This document shows, piece by piece, positions 1 to 9,397 of a stretch of DNA of 64,000 nucleotides. The stretch covers positions 62,001 through 126,000 of the forward strand of contig CAIJVU010000036.1 of the NCBI GenBank assembly GCA_903824185.1, given 5' to 3'. This DNA comes from an uncultured Hyphomicrobiales bacterium. GTDB taxonomy: Bacteria; Pseudomonadota; Alphaproteobacteria; Rhizobiales; Beijerinckiaceae. The notes below the pieces were generated by a model. The model was given only the letters and a program-made list of their open reading frames with translations. It searched no databases and was not told where the DNA came from. Made by a program: the position numbers and the translations under genes. Each line of letters starts with the position of its first letter. Position 1 is the stretch's first letter.

Positions 1-865
1 TGATCCCGGCCACCACATCTTCGCCCTGCGCATTGATCAGGAATTCGCCATAGAGTTCTTTTTTGCCGGTCGAGGGATTGCGGGTAAAGGCCACACCGGT
101 GGCCGAAGTTTCCCCCAAATTGCCAAATACCATCGACTGCACATTGACCGCGGTTCCCCAGCTGGCCGGAATATTATGCAATTCACGATATTTGATGGCG
201 CGCGCATTCATCCATGAGCCGAACACCGCACCGACCGCACCCCATAATTGCTCATGCGGATCTTGCGGGAAAGGCTTGCCCGTTTCACGCTCAACCAGCG
301 CTTTATAAGAGCCAATCAAAGCCTTCCATTCATCGGCTTTCAGATCGGTGTCGAGATGGTAACCCTTGCGGTCTTTATATTCTTCGAGAATGTCCTCGAA
401 GTGATGATGATCCACTTCCAGCACGACATTGGAATACATCTGGATGAAACGACGATAGCTGTCATAGGCAAAGCGCGCATCGCCGGAACTCGCCGCAATC
501 GCTTCCACCGTGACATCATTGAGACCGAGATTGAGCACGGTATCCATCATGCCCGGCATCGAGGCACGGGCACCCGAGCGCACCGACAACAAAAGCGGAT
601 TTTTCGCATCGCCAAAAACACGACCCGCAATCTGGCCCACTTTATCGAGCGCTGCCTGAACCTGCGTTTTCAGATCCGGCGGATAGGTCTCTTTGTTTTC
701 GTAATAATAGGTACAAACTTCGGTGCTGATAGTCAGACCGGGAGGAACTGGCAGGCCGAGATTGCTCATCTCCGCCAAATTGGCTCCCTTGCCGCCGAGC
801 AAATTACGCATATCCGACTGCCCTTCGGCACTGCCGTCACCGAAAGAATAAACCCATTTTGTCAT
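1..865 (-). CDS. ppdK: Pyruvate, phosphate dikinase (N-terminal part, cut by window edge)
   Basis: The enzyme interconverts pyruvate, ATP and phosphate with phosphoenolpyruvate, AMP and pyrophosphate in central carbon metabolism. The frame opens at ATG 863-865 with [15 protein letters not shown], followed by [20 protein letters not shown] and [18 protein letters not shown], all typical of the ATP-grasp nucleotide-binding domain of PPDK. About 288 codons are present and the frame stays open through base 1, so the phosphohistidine and PEP-binding domains lie outside the window. An AAAGGA ribosome-binding site sits 8 nt before the ATG. It lies 224 bp downstream of glyS on the same strand and probably has its own promoter. 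Confidence 0.97.
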   Translation of the reverse strand, partial: MTKWVYSFGDGSAEGQSDMRNLLGGKGANLAEMSNLGLPVPPGLTISTEVCTYYYENKETYPPDLKTQVQAALDKVGQIAGRVFGDAKNPLLLSVRSGARASMPGMMDTVLNLGLNDVTVEAIAASSGDARFAYDSYRRFIQMYSNVVLEVDHHHFEDILEEYKDRKGYHLDTDLKADEWKALIGSYKALVERETGKPFPQDPHEQLWGAVGAVFGSWMNARAIKYRELHNIPASWGTAVNVQSMVFGNLGETSATGVAFTRNPSTGKKELYGEFLINAQGEDVVAGI

Positions 866-1089
866 GCGCCTGATCCTTTTATGTCGCTTTTGCGAACGTG
901 CATCCCTTTGCCGATCTTGCCTGAAAAATCAATCCGCCATTGGGATCAGTCCCGCACCAGAGCCCGAAACTGGCCACTTTTCTAGCCAATTTTACCTGAA
1001 CGCGGCCTGAATAGACCAAAATAGTTGCAGAGCGCGGCCCCTTTTATTGTGCGCCGCAATATCTGATTCGCCGGAAAAGGGGGGCCGGA

Positions 1090-3258
1090 TTACCCCACAA
1101 TCAAGGCAAAATCGGCCACAAGACGCGTGGCGGAGCGCAAACTCGCCAACAAAGCCAAGCGATTGCCGCGCAAAGCCGGCTCATCCGCATTCACGGTGAC
1201 CTGTTCAAAAAAGGCATCAACCGCCGGACGGACCTTGGCAAGCGCTGCCAGCGCCTTGGCAAAATCATGGGCGGCCACCGCCGGTTCCACCGCATGCACA
1301 GCCGCCTCAAGCGCCTGCGCCAAGGCTTTTTCCTCGTCTTGGCGCAACAAGGCGGGATCAACGGGCTTATCGAATGCCGCGTCGCCGTCTTTTTTCTCTT
1401 CGGCGCGCAAAATATTGGCGGCCCGTTTGGTGCCCGCCAACAGATTGGCCCCGTCCTCAGAGGCGAGGAAAGCGGATAAAGCCTCGACCCGCCGCACGAT
1501 CAGCAAGAGATCATCGGTTTGGCCAGACGCCAGCACCGCATCAATCAGATCATGGCGTGATCCGGACTCGCGCAGATAAACTTTCAAACGGTCGTGGAAG
1601 AAGCCCATCAAATCCAAAGCGCGCGCATCAATGCCGTCTTTGGTCAGATTGAAATGCGTGCCGCCACGCATCTTGTCGATCAGAACCAGATGGCGGGACA
1701 ATTCGACACCGAGTGAGATCCCGAGTTTGTTATCCAAAACCAGCCGGATCACACCCAAAGCGGCACGGCGCAAAGCATAGGGGTCTTTCGAGCCGGTCGG
1801 CTTTTCCTCGATGGCCCAAAAGCCTGCCAGCGTATCAAGCTTGTCGGCCAGAGCCACCGCCACAGCGACCTTGTCAGACGGTACGTGATCGGACGGGCCT
1901 TGCGGCTTGTAATGATCCTCAATCGCTTGGGCGACAGACGCATCCTCGCCTTGCAATTCGGCATAGCGCCGCCCCATCAGGCCCTGCACTTCGGGGAATT
2001 CACCGACCATTTCGGTCACAAGATCGGCCTTGGCCAATTCCGCCGCACGCCGTGCTTTGGCGGCATCCGCGCCGATCAGCGGCGCGAGCTCTTGTGCCAA
2101 GGTCATCAGGCGTTCAATACGCGCCCCTTGCGTCCCGAGCTTTTCATGGAACACGATATTAAGCGCCCGCAATTTCGCAAGCCGCTGGTCAAGCAAGGTG
2201 CCTTTGGTGGCTTCAAAGCCGGGCAAAGGCCGCTGGTCGAGTTCCCAGAAATGGCGGGCATCCGACAAGCGCGCCCGCACCACACGTTCATTCCCGGCTA
2301 TGATCTGTTGACCTCCATCCGTCGCTTCGATATTCGCGACCAATAGAAAATGATGCGACAAGGCAGAGGTCTTGGGATCGCGCATCACAAAGCATTTCTG
2401 GTTGGCCCGAATGGTGGCACGCACCACCTCGGCCGGTATTTCCAGAAAGCGCGGATCAAATGATCCCATCAACACCACCGGCCATTCGACAAGACCGGCG
2501 ACCTCTTCCAAAAGCCCCTCGTCTTCCACCAATTCAAGCCCGCGCGCGAAAGCTTGATTGCGCGCCTCATGCAAAATCGTGGCTTTGCGTTGCTCGCTAT
2601 CAAGGATCACATGCGCCTTTTTCAAGGCGGCCACATAATCGTCAAACCGCCGCACATGGAAAGAAGCGGGCTCATGGAACCGATGTCCCCGCGTCTCACC
2701 CCCTGAGGAGATGCCATCAACGTCAAATTTGATGATCTCCGGTGTTTCGGTATCCGACCCGAAACAACACAGAATGGATTGCAAAGGCCGCACCCAGCGC
2801 AAGGCACCGGGCTTGTCAGACGCCTTGCCCCAACGCATGCTTTTGGGCCATGGAAACGCACGCACAATGGAGGGGATCAATTCAGCGATCACATCTTGGG
2901 TGGCGCGTCCGGGCACATGTGACACGGCGATATAAAAATCACCCTTTTTCGGATCCGTCTCGATCTTGGCCTGAGACAAATCCGTCAGACCCGCCCCTTT
3001 CAAAAAGCCGTCAATGGCTTGTTGTGGCGCACCGACGCGCGGTCCCTTCTTCTCCTCGAAGCGATCCGGCTGGCGCGCAGGCAAACCGACCAGATGCAGG
3101 CACAAACGCCGCGGGGTGACAAAGGCTTGCGCGCCTTCATACACGCAGCCTAAATCAACCAAGGCGTTGGTGACGAGCGACTTGAGGTCATCCGCTGCCT
3201 TGCGTTGCATACGGGCGGGAATTTCCTCAGACAGGATTTCGAGAAGAAGATCAGGCAT
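1090..3258 (-). CDS. glyS: Glycyl-tRNA synthetase beta subunit
   Basis: This is the large subunit of the bacterial alpha2beta2 glycyl-tRNA synthetase, which charges tRNA-Gly in the cytoplasm; the beta chain mainly handles tRNA recognition. The 722-residue product starts with the family signature [14 protein letters not shown] and carries TIRANQKCF near residue 280. Length matches the family. The start codon is ATG 3256-3258, four bases after the stop of the upstream CDGSH gene, so the genes are surely co-transcribed in the order glyQ, CDGSH, glyS. There is no clear Shine-Dalgarno sequence before glyS, so translation may depend on coupling to the preceding gene. Confidence 0.98.
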   Translation of the reverse strand: MPDLLLEILSEEIPARMQRKAADDLKSLVTNALVDLGCVYEGAQAFVTPRRLCLHLVGLPARQPDRFEEKKGPRVGAPQQAIDGFLKGAGLTDLSQAKIETDPKKGDFYIAVSHVPGRATQDVIAELIPSIVRAFPWPKSMRWGKASDKPGALRWVRPLQSILCCFGSDTETPEIIKFDVDGISSGGETRGHRFHEPASFHVRRFDDYVAALKKAHVILDSEQRKATILHEARNQAFARGLELVEDEGLLEEVAGLVEWPVVLMGSFDPRFLEIPAEVVRATIRANQKCFVMRDPKTSALSHHFLLVANIEATDGGQQIIAGNERVVRARLSDARHFWELDQRPLPGFEATKGTLLDQRLAKLRALNIVFHEKLGTQGARIERLMTLAQELAPLIGADAAKARRAAELAKADLVTEMVGEFPEVQGLMGRRYAELQGEDASVAQAIEDHYKPQGPSDHVPSDKVAVAVALADKLDTLAGFWAIEEKPTGSKDPYALRRAALGVIRLVLDNKLGISLGVELSRHLVLIDKMRGGTHFNLTKDGIDARALDLMGFFHDRLKVYLRESGSRHDLIDAVLASGQTDDLLLIVRRVEALSAFLASEDGANLLAGTKRAANILRAEEKKDGDAAFDKPVDPALLRQDEEKALAQALEAAVHAVEPAVAAHDFAKALAALAKVRPAVDAFFEQVTVNADEPALRGNRLALLASLRSATRLVADFALIVG

Positions 3259-3261
3259 GGG

Positions 3262-3501
3262 TCACAATGCTTTATGGGCCCCGTCGCACAAAGGCGACTT
3301 GGCTGTTTGTTTACATGTACAGAAAAAAACGCGCTTGTCGGCATCCGCCGTCCATTCCAATGGCAGGAAAGGCGTGCCCTGATGCGAACCATCACAGAAA
3401 GGCTGGTTCTTCGAATGGCCGCAGGTGCACCACCAATAGGCTTGATTGGCCTGCACCTCGACAGCGATGGGGGATGTTCCGGCTATTTTCGCTTCACTCA
3501 T
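3262..3501 (-). CDS. Double CDGSH-type iron-sulfur protein between glyQ and glyS
   Basis: This small protein of 79 residues carries two copies of the CDGSH signature, CTCGHSKNQPFCDGSH near residues 25-40 and CTCKQTAKSPLCDGAH near residues 61-76. Each has the three Cys and one His that bind a labile [2Fe-2S] cluster in this family. There is no signal peptide or membrane anchor, so it should be cytoplasmic. An AAAGGA ribosome-binding site lies 9 nt upstream of ATG 3499-3501. It sits 43 bp after glyQ and 3 bp before glyS, so its expression is tied to glycyl-tRNA synthetase. Its function is unknown; electron transfer or redox sensing is inference from the family. Confidence 0.93.
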   Translation of the reverse strand: MSEAKIAGTSPIAVEVQANQAYWWCTCGHSKNQPFCDGSHQGTPFLPLEWTADADKRVFFCTCKQTAKSPLCDGAHKAL

Positions 3502-3513
3502 GATCGCTCGTCC

Positions 3514-3555
3514 TTTTTACAAATCAGCCACGACTTTTACAAAATCAGCCACGGC
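3514..3555 (-). repeat. Tandem 21-bp duplication over the glyQ stop codon
   Basis: Two adjacent 21-bp copies (3514-3534 and 3535-3555) differ only by a one-base shift in an A run and one substitution. The glyQ-proximal copy contains the TGA stop of glyQ (3545-3547). The second copy, downstream, supplies the A-rich stretch that becomes the AAAGGA ribosome-binding site of the CDGSH gene. Confidence 0.8.
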
Positions 3556-4477
3556 CTGCATCGGTTTGCAGCCAAGCCTCGCCGCAGGCCTTCGCCAATT
3601 CGCGCACCCGCAAAATATAGCTTTGCCGCTCGGTCACAGAAATGACGCCGCGCGCATCGAGCAGATTGAACACATGGCTCGCTTTGATGCATTGGTCATA
3701 AGCGGGCAAGACCATCAAATGCTTGTCGTCGCGCGCGCCTTTGTCGAGGAGGGCGCGGCACTCCCCCTCCGCATCACGGAAATGGGAGAACAACATATCG
3801 GTGTTGGCATATTCGAAATTATGGCGTGAATATTCTTGCTCGGCCTGCAAGAACACATCGCCATAAGTCACTTTGTCAGCGCCTTCGAGGCCATTGAAAT
3901 TGAGATCATAGACGTTCTCGACGCCTTGCACATACATCGCCAGTCGTTCGAGACCATAGGTCAATTCGCCGGACACAGGCATGCATTCAAAGCCCGCCAC
4001 TTGCTGGAAATAAGTGAATTGCGACACTTCCATGCCGTCACACCAACATTCCCACCCAAGACCCCACGCCCCCAAAGTCGGGCTTTCCCAGTCATCTTCC
4101 ACAAAGCGCACGTCATGCAGCGCTGTATCGATCCCGATGGCATCGAGGGATTGCAGATAAAGCTCCTGCAAATTGGAGGGATTGGGCTTCAGGATCACCT
4201 GATACTGGTAGTAATGCTGCAAGCGATTGGGGTTTTCGCCATAACGGCCATCTTTCGGACGGCGGGAGGGCTGCACATAGGCGGCTTTCCAAGGACGAGG
4301 ACCCAACGAGCGCAAGGTGGTGGCCGGATGAAAAGTCCCCGCCCCCACTTCCATATCATAGGGCTGCAAAATCACGCAGCCATGCTGCGCCCAGAACCTG
4401 TGCAGGGTGAGGATCAGTCCCTGAAAGGACCCTTTAGGATTAAGATCATGCGTCATTTCATCATCCGTCACAGGCAT
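3545..4477 (-). CDS. glyQ: Glycyl-tRNA synthetase alpha subunit
   Basis: This is the catalytic class II subunit of the tetrameric glycyl-tRNA synthetase, which forms glycyl-adenylate and charges tRNA-Gly. The highly conserved opening [18 protein letters not shown] and [19 protein letters not shown] are present. From ATG 4475-4477 the product is 310 residues, normal for the family. The frame also extends to a TTG at 4519 that overlaps the TGA of the upstream methyltransferase, and a second ATG lies at 4454-4456. None has a strong ribosome-binding site. I chose 4477 because homologues carry only a short leader before the SFQGLI motif. The gene heads the glyQ-CDGSH-glyS unit. Confidence 0.96.
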   Translation of the reverse strand: MPVTDDEMTHDLNPKGSFQGLILTLHRFWAQHGCVILQPYDMEVGAGTFHPATTLRSLGPRPWKAAYVQPSRRPKDGRYGENPNRLQHYYQYQVILKPNPSNLQELYLQSLDAIGIDTALHDVRFVEDDWESPTLGAWGLGWECWCDGMEVSQFTYFQQVAGFECMPVSGELTYGLERLAMYVQGVENVYDLNFNGLEGADKVTYGDVFLQAEQEYSRHNFEYANTDMLFSHFRDAEGECRALLDKGARDDKHLMVLPAYDQCIKASHVFNLLDARGVISVTERQSYILRVRELAKACGEAWLQTDAGRG

Positions 4478-4515
4478 TTTGTTGCTGCGCACCGTAGAAG
4501 CGCAGAGGTCAGGAA

Positions 4516-5355
4516 TCAAGAGATCTCGGGCCCCTCTTTTAGTCCTGCCGCCGTTTTTGGTAAAACCGCCATCGGACCATATATATCGATCAGCGCCCGC
4601 CCCCGCGCCACCGCCTCGTCAATCGCCGTCCGTTGGCCGTTTTCATCATGCAAAACAAGGGACTCCAGTAGGGTCAAGGGGGCGCGCGAGCCCTTGATGC
4701 CGCCCATCAGAAGACGGGTCGCCGGACGGCCCGCTTTGCCATGCACCGGCCTGATCCGAATATCGCCAAACCGCCCCGCCATCGCCTGCAGCAGCGTGGG
4801 CAAAGCGTCTGGCCGGTGGATCATCAAAAACTGACCGCGCGGCTTCAACAGGCGGCCCGCTGTCTTGATCCATTGGGCCAGCCCTTCGTCATCCAGCACA
4901 TGGGCCGCGGCCCGCCCCTCATGGGGTGAGACCCTGACGCGGCCAGCGGGATGAAAGGGCGGATTGGTGAGGACATAATCAGCGCTTTCTTCCGCGAGCC
5001 CGCCCGCAGCAAACACGCTCTGCGGCGCCAAGAGATCGCCCTCGTAAACCCGCACCCGCTCAGCCAAACCGTTTTCACGGGCGTTCATCTGGCACAAAGC
5101 CGCCATAAACGGATCATTATCCACCAAAATGGCCTGCAAATCGGCATGACGGGCCACGGCACCCAGACCAACCACACCCGAACCGCATCCCAGATCCACG
5201 ACAAGACCTTTGGCGTCCGGCGGCAGACAGGCAGACAGCAACACCGCATCGGTGCCGGACCGATGCCCGTTTGTCCGCTCCCGCATCTGGATCAAACCAT
5301 CCCAAAAAGCGTGCGGACCACTCAATAAATCCAGATCAATCTGTGTTTGCTGCAT
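4516..5355 (-). CDS. TrmN6-like tRNA1(Val) (adenine37-N6)-methyltransferase family protein
   Basis: A Rossmann-fold SAM-dependent methyltransferase of 279 residues. The SAM-binding motif I reads [14 protein letters not shown] near residue 53, an acidic residue follows in LVDNDPF, and the catalytic NPPF motif of N6-adenine methyltransferases appears as [11 protein letters not shown]. This combination matches the YfiC/TrmN6 family, which modifies A37 of tRNA-Val in E. coli; the substrate here is inferred. It lies directly upstream of glyQ with overlapping or near-overlapping ends, suggesting one transcript for tRNA modification and aminoacylation. A divergent promoter region of about 210 bp separates it from the polyprenyl synthase. 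Confidence 0.87.
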   Translation of the reverse strand: MQQTQIDLDLLSGPHAFWDGLIQMRERTNGHRSGTDAVLLSACLPPDAKGLVVDLGCGSGVVGLGAVARHADLQAILVDNDPFMAALCQMNARENGLAERVRVYEGDLLAPQSVFAAGGLAEESADYVLTNPPFHPAGRVRVSPHEGRAAAHVLDDEGLAQWIKTAGRLLKPRGQFLMIHRPDALPTLLQAMAGRFGDIRIRPVHGKAGRPATRLLMGGIKGSRAPLTLLESLVLHDENGQRTAIDEAVARGRALIDIYGPMAVLPKTAAGLKEGPEIS

Positions 5356-5567
5356 AAGCCGTCATAAAACCGCTGCTGTACCGCCCCTGCAAGGGCCCGT
5401 CTTTGCTTTCTTACAGCCACAGGCTGCCACTGCAAAAGCAAAAAAATCGAGGCCGCGCTTGCACATATGTCATTAAAATGGCAGTTTCGCTGCAATGCCG
5501 AAATGGTATTCCCCATCAAGCAAGGGCTCGCTCTTCCAAGCCTTTGCCTTCAAGAAAGGGCCTATGC

Positions 5568-6584
5568 GTGGGTGTTGTCTTACCATTTGAGGAAAAACAT
5601 GGCGCTGCGCCCAGCATCGAACCCTTGATGCGTCTCGTCGCCCCCGGCATGGAGCGGGTGAACCAGCTCATTATCGGCAAGATCGGATCGGATGTTGCGT
5701 TGATTCCGGAAATTGCCAAACATCTGATTGATTCCGGCGGCAAGCGCTTGCGCCCGATGCTGACCCTTGCCTGCGGCCATCTCTGCAATGCCTCGGTGGA
5801 TGAGACCGTCAAACTCGCCATGGCAGTTGAATTCATGCATACCGCGACCCTTTTGCATGACGATGTCGTGGACGAGAGCGAAATGCGCCGCGGCAAATTG
5901 GCGGCCCGCATGTTGTGGGGCAATGAGGCCAGCGTGCTGGTCGGTGATTTTTTATTGGGCCAAGCCTTCCGCATGATGGTGGATGTCGGCTCGCTGCCAG
6001 CCCTTGATGTGCTCTCGACCGCCGCCACCGTGATTGCCGAGGGCGAGGTGATGCAGCTGTCGGCTGCCAAAAATACCGCCACCAGCGAAGATGAATATCT
6101 CGCCGTGGTGCGTGGCAAAACCGCGGCCTTGTTCGCCGCCGCCTGCGAGGTCGGTCCCATTCTGGCCCATAAAAGCAAAACCGAAATTGCCGCCTGCCGC
6201 AGCTATGGCACCAATCTTGGTATCGCCTTCCAGTTGATTGATGACGCCTTGGATTACGGCGGCAGCGCTGCCAAGCTTGGCAAAAATACGGGCGATGATT
6301 TCCGCGAAGGCAAAATCACCTTGCCGGTCGTACTCGCCTTCCGCCGCGGCAATGAAGAGGAGCGCCAGTTCTGGAAAACGGCACTGGAAGAGGGCGACCA
6401 TTCCGACGAGGCGCTGGCCACCGCTTTGGGCTATATGCGCAAGCATCGGTCGATTGAAGACACGATTGAGCGGGCCCGCCATTATGGCAAAATGGCCCAT
6501 GATGCTTTGGAGCTCTTTCCAAGCTCGGACATGAAAGCTGCGATGATCGAAGCCATCGCCTTTTGCATTTCAAGAGCCCATTAA
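5568..6584 (+). CDS. ispB: Long-chain polyprenyl diphosphate synthase (octaprenyl/decaprenyl type)
   Basis: The enzyme condenses isopentenyl diphosphate units onto an allylic primer to make the ubiquinone side chain. The first aspartate-rich motif is HDDVVDE and the second is LIDDALDYGG; the small residue Ala five positions before the first motif fits a long-chain product. The frame extends upstream to 5403, but GTG 5568-5570 has AAAGGG 7 nt before it and gives GVVLPFEEKHG, close to homologues, for 338 residues. It should work with ubiA further along the window. It is divergent from the TrmN6-like gene and convergent with ispE, 16 bp apart. Confidence 0.93.
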   Translation: MGVVLPFEEKHGAAPSIEPLMRLVAPGMERVNQLIIGKIGSDVALIPEIAKHLIDSGGKRLRPMLTLACGHLCNASVDETVKLAMAVEFMHTATLLHDDVVDESEMRRGKLAARMLWGNEASVLVGDFLLGQAFRMMVDVGSLPALDVLSTAATVIAEGEVMQLSAAKNTATSEDEYLAVVRGKTAALFAAACEVGPILAHKSKTEIAACRSYGTNLGIAFQLIDDALDYGGSAAKLGKNTGDDFREGKITLPVVLAFRRGNEEERQFWKTALEEGDHSDEALATALGYMRKHRSIEDTIERARHYGKMAHDALELFPSSDMKAAMIEAIAFCISRAH

Positions 6585-6600
6585 AGGCGGGTTCATCGCA

Positions 6601-7470
6601 TCAATTCAGCAGCGTTTGCCGCACCCACCAATCGGGATGATGGGTGGCGATGCGTTGGGCCGCACTGCGGGCATACTCTGTCGAGCGATACAAGCCGAAA
6701 ACCGTGCTGCCTGATCCGCTCATGCGGGCCACGAGGCAGCCTTGCGTGCCTTTCAGCGCGGACAGACACAAAGCGATGACGGGTGCCAGATGCGTGGCGG
6801 GTGTTTCAAGATCGTTGCGCCCATCCCTGATGGCTCTGATCCATGTCAGGACATCATAGCTATCGGGCCACAGGATCGGCTCCTCGCGCAACATCATGCC
6901 CTTGCCCATGCCAAGCTCTTCAAACACTTTGGGTGTTGCCATGGAGGCTTGCGGCTTGACCAGTACCGCATCAATCGGCGGCATGCCTTTGATCGGCGTC
7001 AGCACATCGCCGATGCCTGTCATACGAAGCGCCTGATGGATCAAACAGGCCGGAACATCCGCCCCTGTTGCTTTGGCGGCCTCCAGCATGCGCGCATCAT
7101 CGGCCTTCAATCCGTTCAGATCAGCCAAGAGACGCAAGGCGCCTGCGGCATCACTCGATCCCCCGCCAAGACCGGCTTGGGCTGGCAAGCGTTTGACCAG
7201 ACTGAAATGACCAACACGCAACCCCTCCACCCGCGCTTGTAAAGCGCGCATGGCCTTCAGAACCAGATTATCGGCATCAGGGCCAGCAAAGGGTGCCATC
7301 GGGCCCGAGACATCGAGGCCTTCGGGCTTTTTGGGATCCAAGGTCAAGAGATCGGCCACACCGGCAAACACCACAAGACTATCGAGTTCGTGATAGCCGT
7401 CCTGACGCCGCCCCGTCACATGCAGGGTCAGATTGACCTTCGCCGGTGCGCGGATCATCAAATCAGACAT
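6601..7470 (-). CDS. ispE: 4-diphosphocytidyl-2-C-methyl-D-erythritol kinase
   Basis: This GHMP-family kinase phosphorylates the 2-hydroxyl of CDP-methylerythritol in the MEP pathway of isoprenoid synthesis. The N-terminus APAKVNLTLHVTGRRQDGYH and the ATP-binding glycine-rich loop LPAQAGLGGGSSDAAGAL (about residues 93-110) are diagnostic. At 289 residues it has the standard length. It follows the TPR gene by 9 bp on the same strand, a pairing common in Hyphomicrobiales, and its 3' end faces the polyprenyl synthase gene that uses its pathway product. Confidence 0.97.
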   Translation of the reverse strand: MSDLMIRAPAKVNLTLHVTGRRQDGYHELDSLVVFAGVADLLTLDPKKPEGLDVSGPMAPFAGPDADNLVLKAMRALQARVEGLRVGHFSLVKRLPAQAGLGGGSSDAAGALRLLADLNGLKADDARMLEAAKATGADVPACLIHQALRMTGIGDVLTPIKGMPPIDAVLVKPQASMATPKVFEELGMGKGMMLREEPILWPDSYDVLTWIRAIRDGRNDLETPATHLAPVIALCLSALKGTQGCLVARMSGSGSTVFGLYRSTEYARSAAQRIATHHPDWWVRQTLLN

Positions 7471-7479
7471 GGGCGCTTC

Positions 7480-9297
7480 TTATCCACCATTGGCAGGTTT
7501 GCTGGCGTCTGGTTTGGGGCCTTCAATTTTTGCCGGCGCATCGGACAGGCCATTTTGAATTTTCTTCAAAATCACTTCAAGATCTTCAGGGTCCGGCTTG
7601 AGATCGCGCGCATGGTTCCACTGAAAACCCGCCTCGATCTTGCGGCCGATGCGCCAATAGGCATCCCCGAGATGGTCGTTGATGACAGGATCAGACGCCC
7701 GCAATTCGACCGCCCGTTCCAGCAATTTCACGGCTTCTTCATATTGCCCCAAACGGTAATAGGCCCAGCCAAGACTATCGACAATGTAACCGTCACGCGG
7801 GCGCTGCTGCACGGCCTTGCGCAACATGCCGAAGGCTTCATCCAGATTCAGACCCTGATCAACCCATGAATAGCCCAGATAATTCAACACAAGCGCCTGT
7901 TCGGGTTGTAATTTCAGCGCCTCCTTGAAATCGGCTTCCGCTTTGGGCCATTGCTTGGTGCGCTCATAGGCAATGCCGCGGAAATAATACAAGGTCCAGG
8001 ACACGGGTTCGCCGGAGCGCGCGGCTGCCTCAAACGCGCGATCATAGGCTTTGGCTGCATTTTGGAAATCTTTGCGCGAGCGATATAAATTACCCAGTGA
8101 GGTCGCCGCTTCGGCATGGTCGGGATGGCTGGCAATCAGTTTTTCCAGCTCGGCAACCGCTGTGTCAGGTTCACCCATCTGCTCGTGATTAAGGGCTGCC
8201 TGCAAGCGTCCGGTGAATGAAAAGGCCGCCTGTTCTGGCAAAGTATCATAAAGCTTGTTGGCCGCTTCCGGCAGTTTGCGCCGCTCATAAATATCGGCCA
8301 GCGAGACCACTGCCAGATCATGCTCGGGATCAAGTGCCAAAGCCAAACGCAGATAGATCAAGGAGGCGGTTTCATCGCCTTCGCGCCCGCCTGCCATCGC
8401 CAGACCGAACATGGATTCAGCCGCGCCTGTTTTCACATTGGTCACCGAGCGCGGTGTTGCAGCCCCCTGCTTCAAGCCCTCCAAAGCCCGCATGATAAAG
8501 GGGTTGCGGCGGCTTTGCCGATCCAGCCCGTCAAACAAAGCGACTGCCTCGTCAACCCGCCCAGTCCGCGCGAGAAACCGCGCCAACGCATCGAGAATGC
8601 GCAAGGTCGCATGATCGGCGGCATAGGCTGCACGATAGCGCTTTTCAGCCTCCTCATTGAGGCCGCCGAGATCCGCAATCAGACCCGCATGCAGATCGCG
8701 GATAATCGCAAAGGTCTCTTCCCCGCTTAAGCGGTCAACCGTCTCGATGGCCTGCCGATACTGGCCGGACCCCGCCTGCGCCCAAGCATAAAGCAGGGTC
8801 GCCGTCACATCGGCCTGACGCCCGCGTCCGCCGCGCTTCAACAGGCTGCGCGCTTTGTCATAGGATTTGTTGCTGAAAGCCCGTACACCCAAGACAAGCT
8901 GTGTCAGAGAATTGGAAGGATCACGCGCCAGCATGGATTCAGCCAGACGTGTGGCCTGCACCATGTCACCATCCGCGAGATAGGCAATAAAGGCCCGCTC
9001 GATGATTTCACTGTTACGCGGATCGAGCTGCAAGAGGCGTTGCGAATATAAAGCAGCTGCTGCTGTGTCATGCAAATTAACCGCCAGCACGCCGGCCAGA
9101 TAAGCCCCAGCAAGCGATCCCTTGTCTTCATTGCTTTGGCGCGCGGCGGATGGCTTTGCAGCGCTTGCGGCAGGACTCCACAGCAAGCCCGCGCATAAAA
9201 GCCCCGCCAGCAAGGATCGGCTGAGTGGAAACAAGCGCTCATTGCCCCGATGAGCAGGGACACAATGACGTTTCGAATTTACTTTTAATACGCTCAC
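7480..9297 (-). CDS. Exported tetratricopeptide repeat protein
   Basis: A 605-residue protein with a signal-peptide-like N-terminus: a basic stretch, a hydrophobic core at about residues 27-40 (SLLAGLLCAGLLWSPAASA), then an Ala/Ser/Lys linker. The rest is helical TPR-type repeats, clearest in the last third (for example AVVLNYLGYSWVDQG-type units and VDSLGWAYYRLGQYEEAVK). TPR proteins are scaffolds; no enzymatic domain is visible. The start is GTG 9295-9297. Its position before ispE matches the order I remember for many Hyphomicrobiales, where its role is not defined. Envelope location is inferred from the signal sequence. Confidence 0.9.
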   Translation of the reverse strand: MSVLKVNSKRHCVPAHRGNERLFPLSRSLLAGLLCAGLLWSPAASAAKPSAARQSNEDKGSLAGAYLAGVLAVNLHDTAAAALYSQRLLQLDPRNSEIIERAFIAYLADGDMVQATRLAESMLARDPSNSLTQLVLGVRAFSNKSYDKARSLLKRGGRGRQADVTATLLYAWAQAGSGQYRQAIETVDRLSGEETFAIIRDLHAGLIADLGGLNEEAEKRYRAAYAADHATLRILDALARFLARTGRVDEAVALFDGLDRQSRRNPFIMRALEGLKQGAATPRSVTNVKTGAAESMFGLAMAGGREGDETASLIYLRLALALDPEHDLAVVSLADIYERRKLPEAANKLYDTLPEQAAFSFTGRLQAALNHEQMGEPDTAVAELEKLIASHPDHAEAATSLGNLYRSRKDFQNAAKAYDRAFEAAARSGEPVSWTLYYFRGIAYERTKQWPKAEADFKEALKLQPEQALVLNYLGYSWVDQGLNLDEAFGMLRKAVQQRPRDGYIVDSLGWAYYRLGQYEEAVKLLERAVELRASDPVINDHLGDAYWRIGRKIEAGFQWNHARDLKPDPEDLEVILKKIQNGLSDAPAKIEGPKPDASKPANGG

Positions 9298-9397
9298 GTT
9301 CAGCCATTCCGGTTAAGGGATTGAAACATCCCTGCGATCATCCACGCTCACCATGCCGTCTTGCCCTCACAAGCGCAAGGCATCGGTCTTCTCTGTC

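Noticed and set aside
248-985. Plus-strand open frame of 245 codons at the left edge
   Set aside because: It is antisense to ppdK, whose encoded protein matches the family throughout.
1037-1085. Long imperfect hairpin in the glyS-ppdK gap
   Set aside because: Arms pair only with bulges (GGCCCC...TTTT against AAAAGGGGGGCC) and no T run follows on the transcribed strand, so I did not call a terminator.
4477-4519. TTG start of glyQ at 4519
   Set aside because: It overlaps the upstream stop nicely but adds 14 residues without family counterpart; not excluded.
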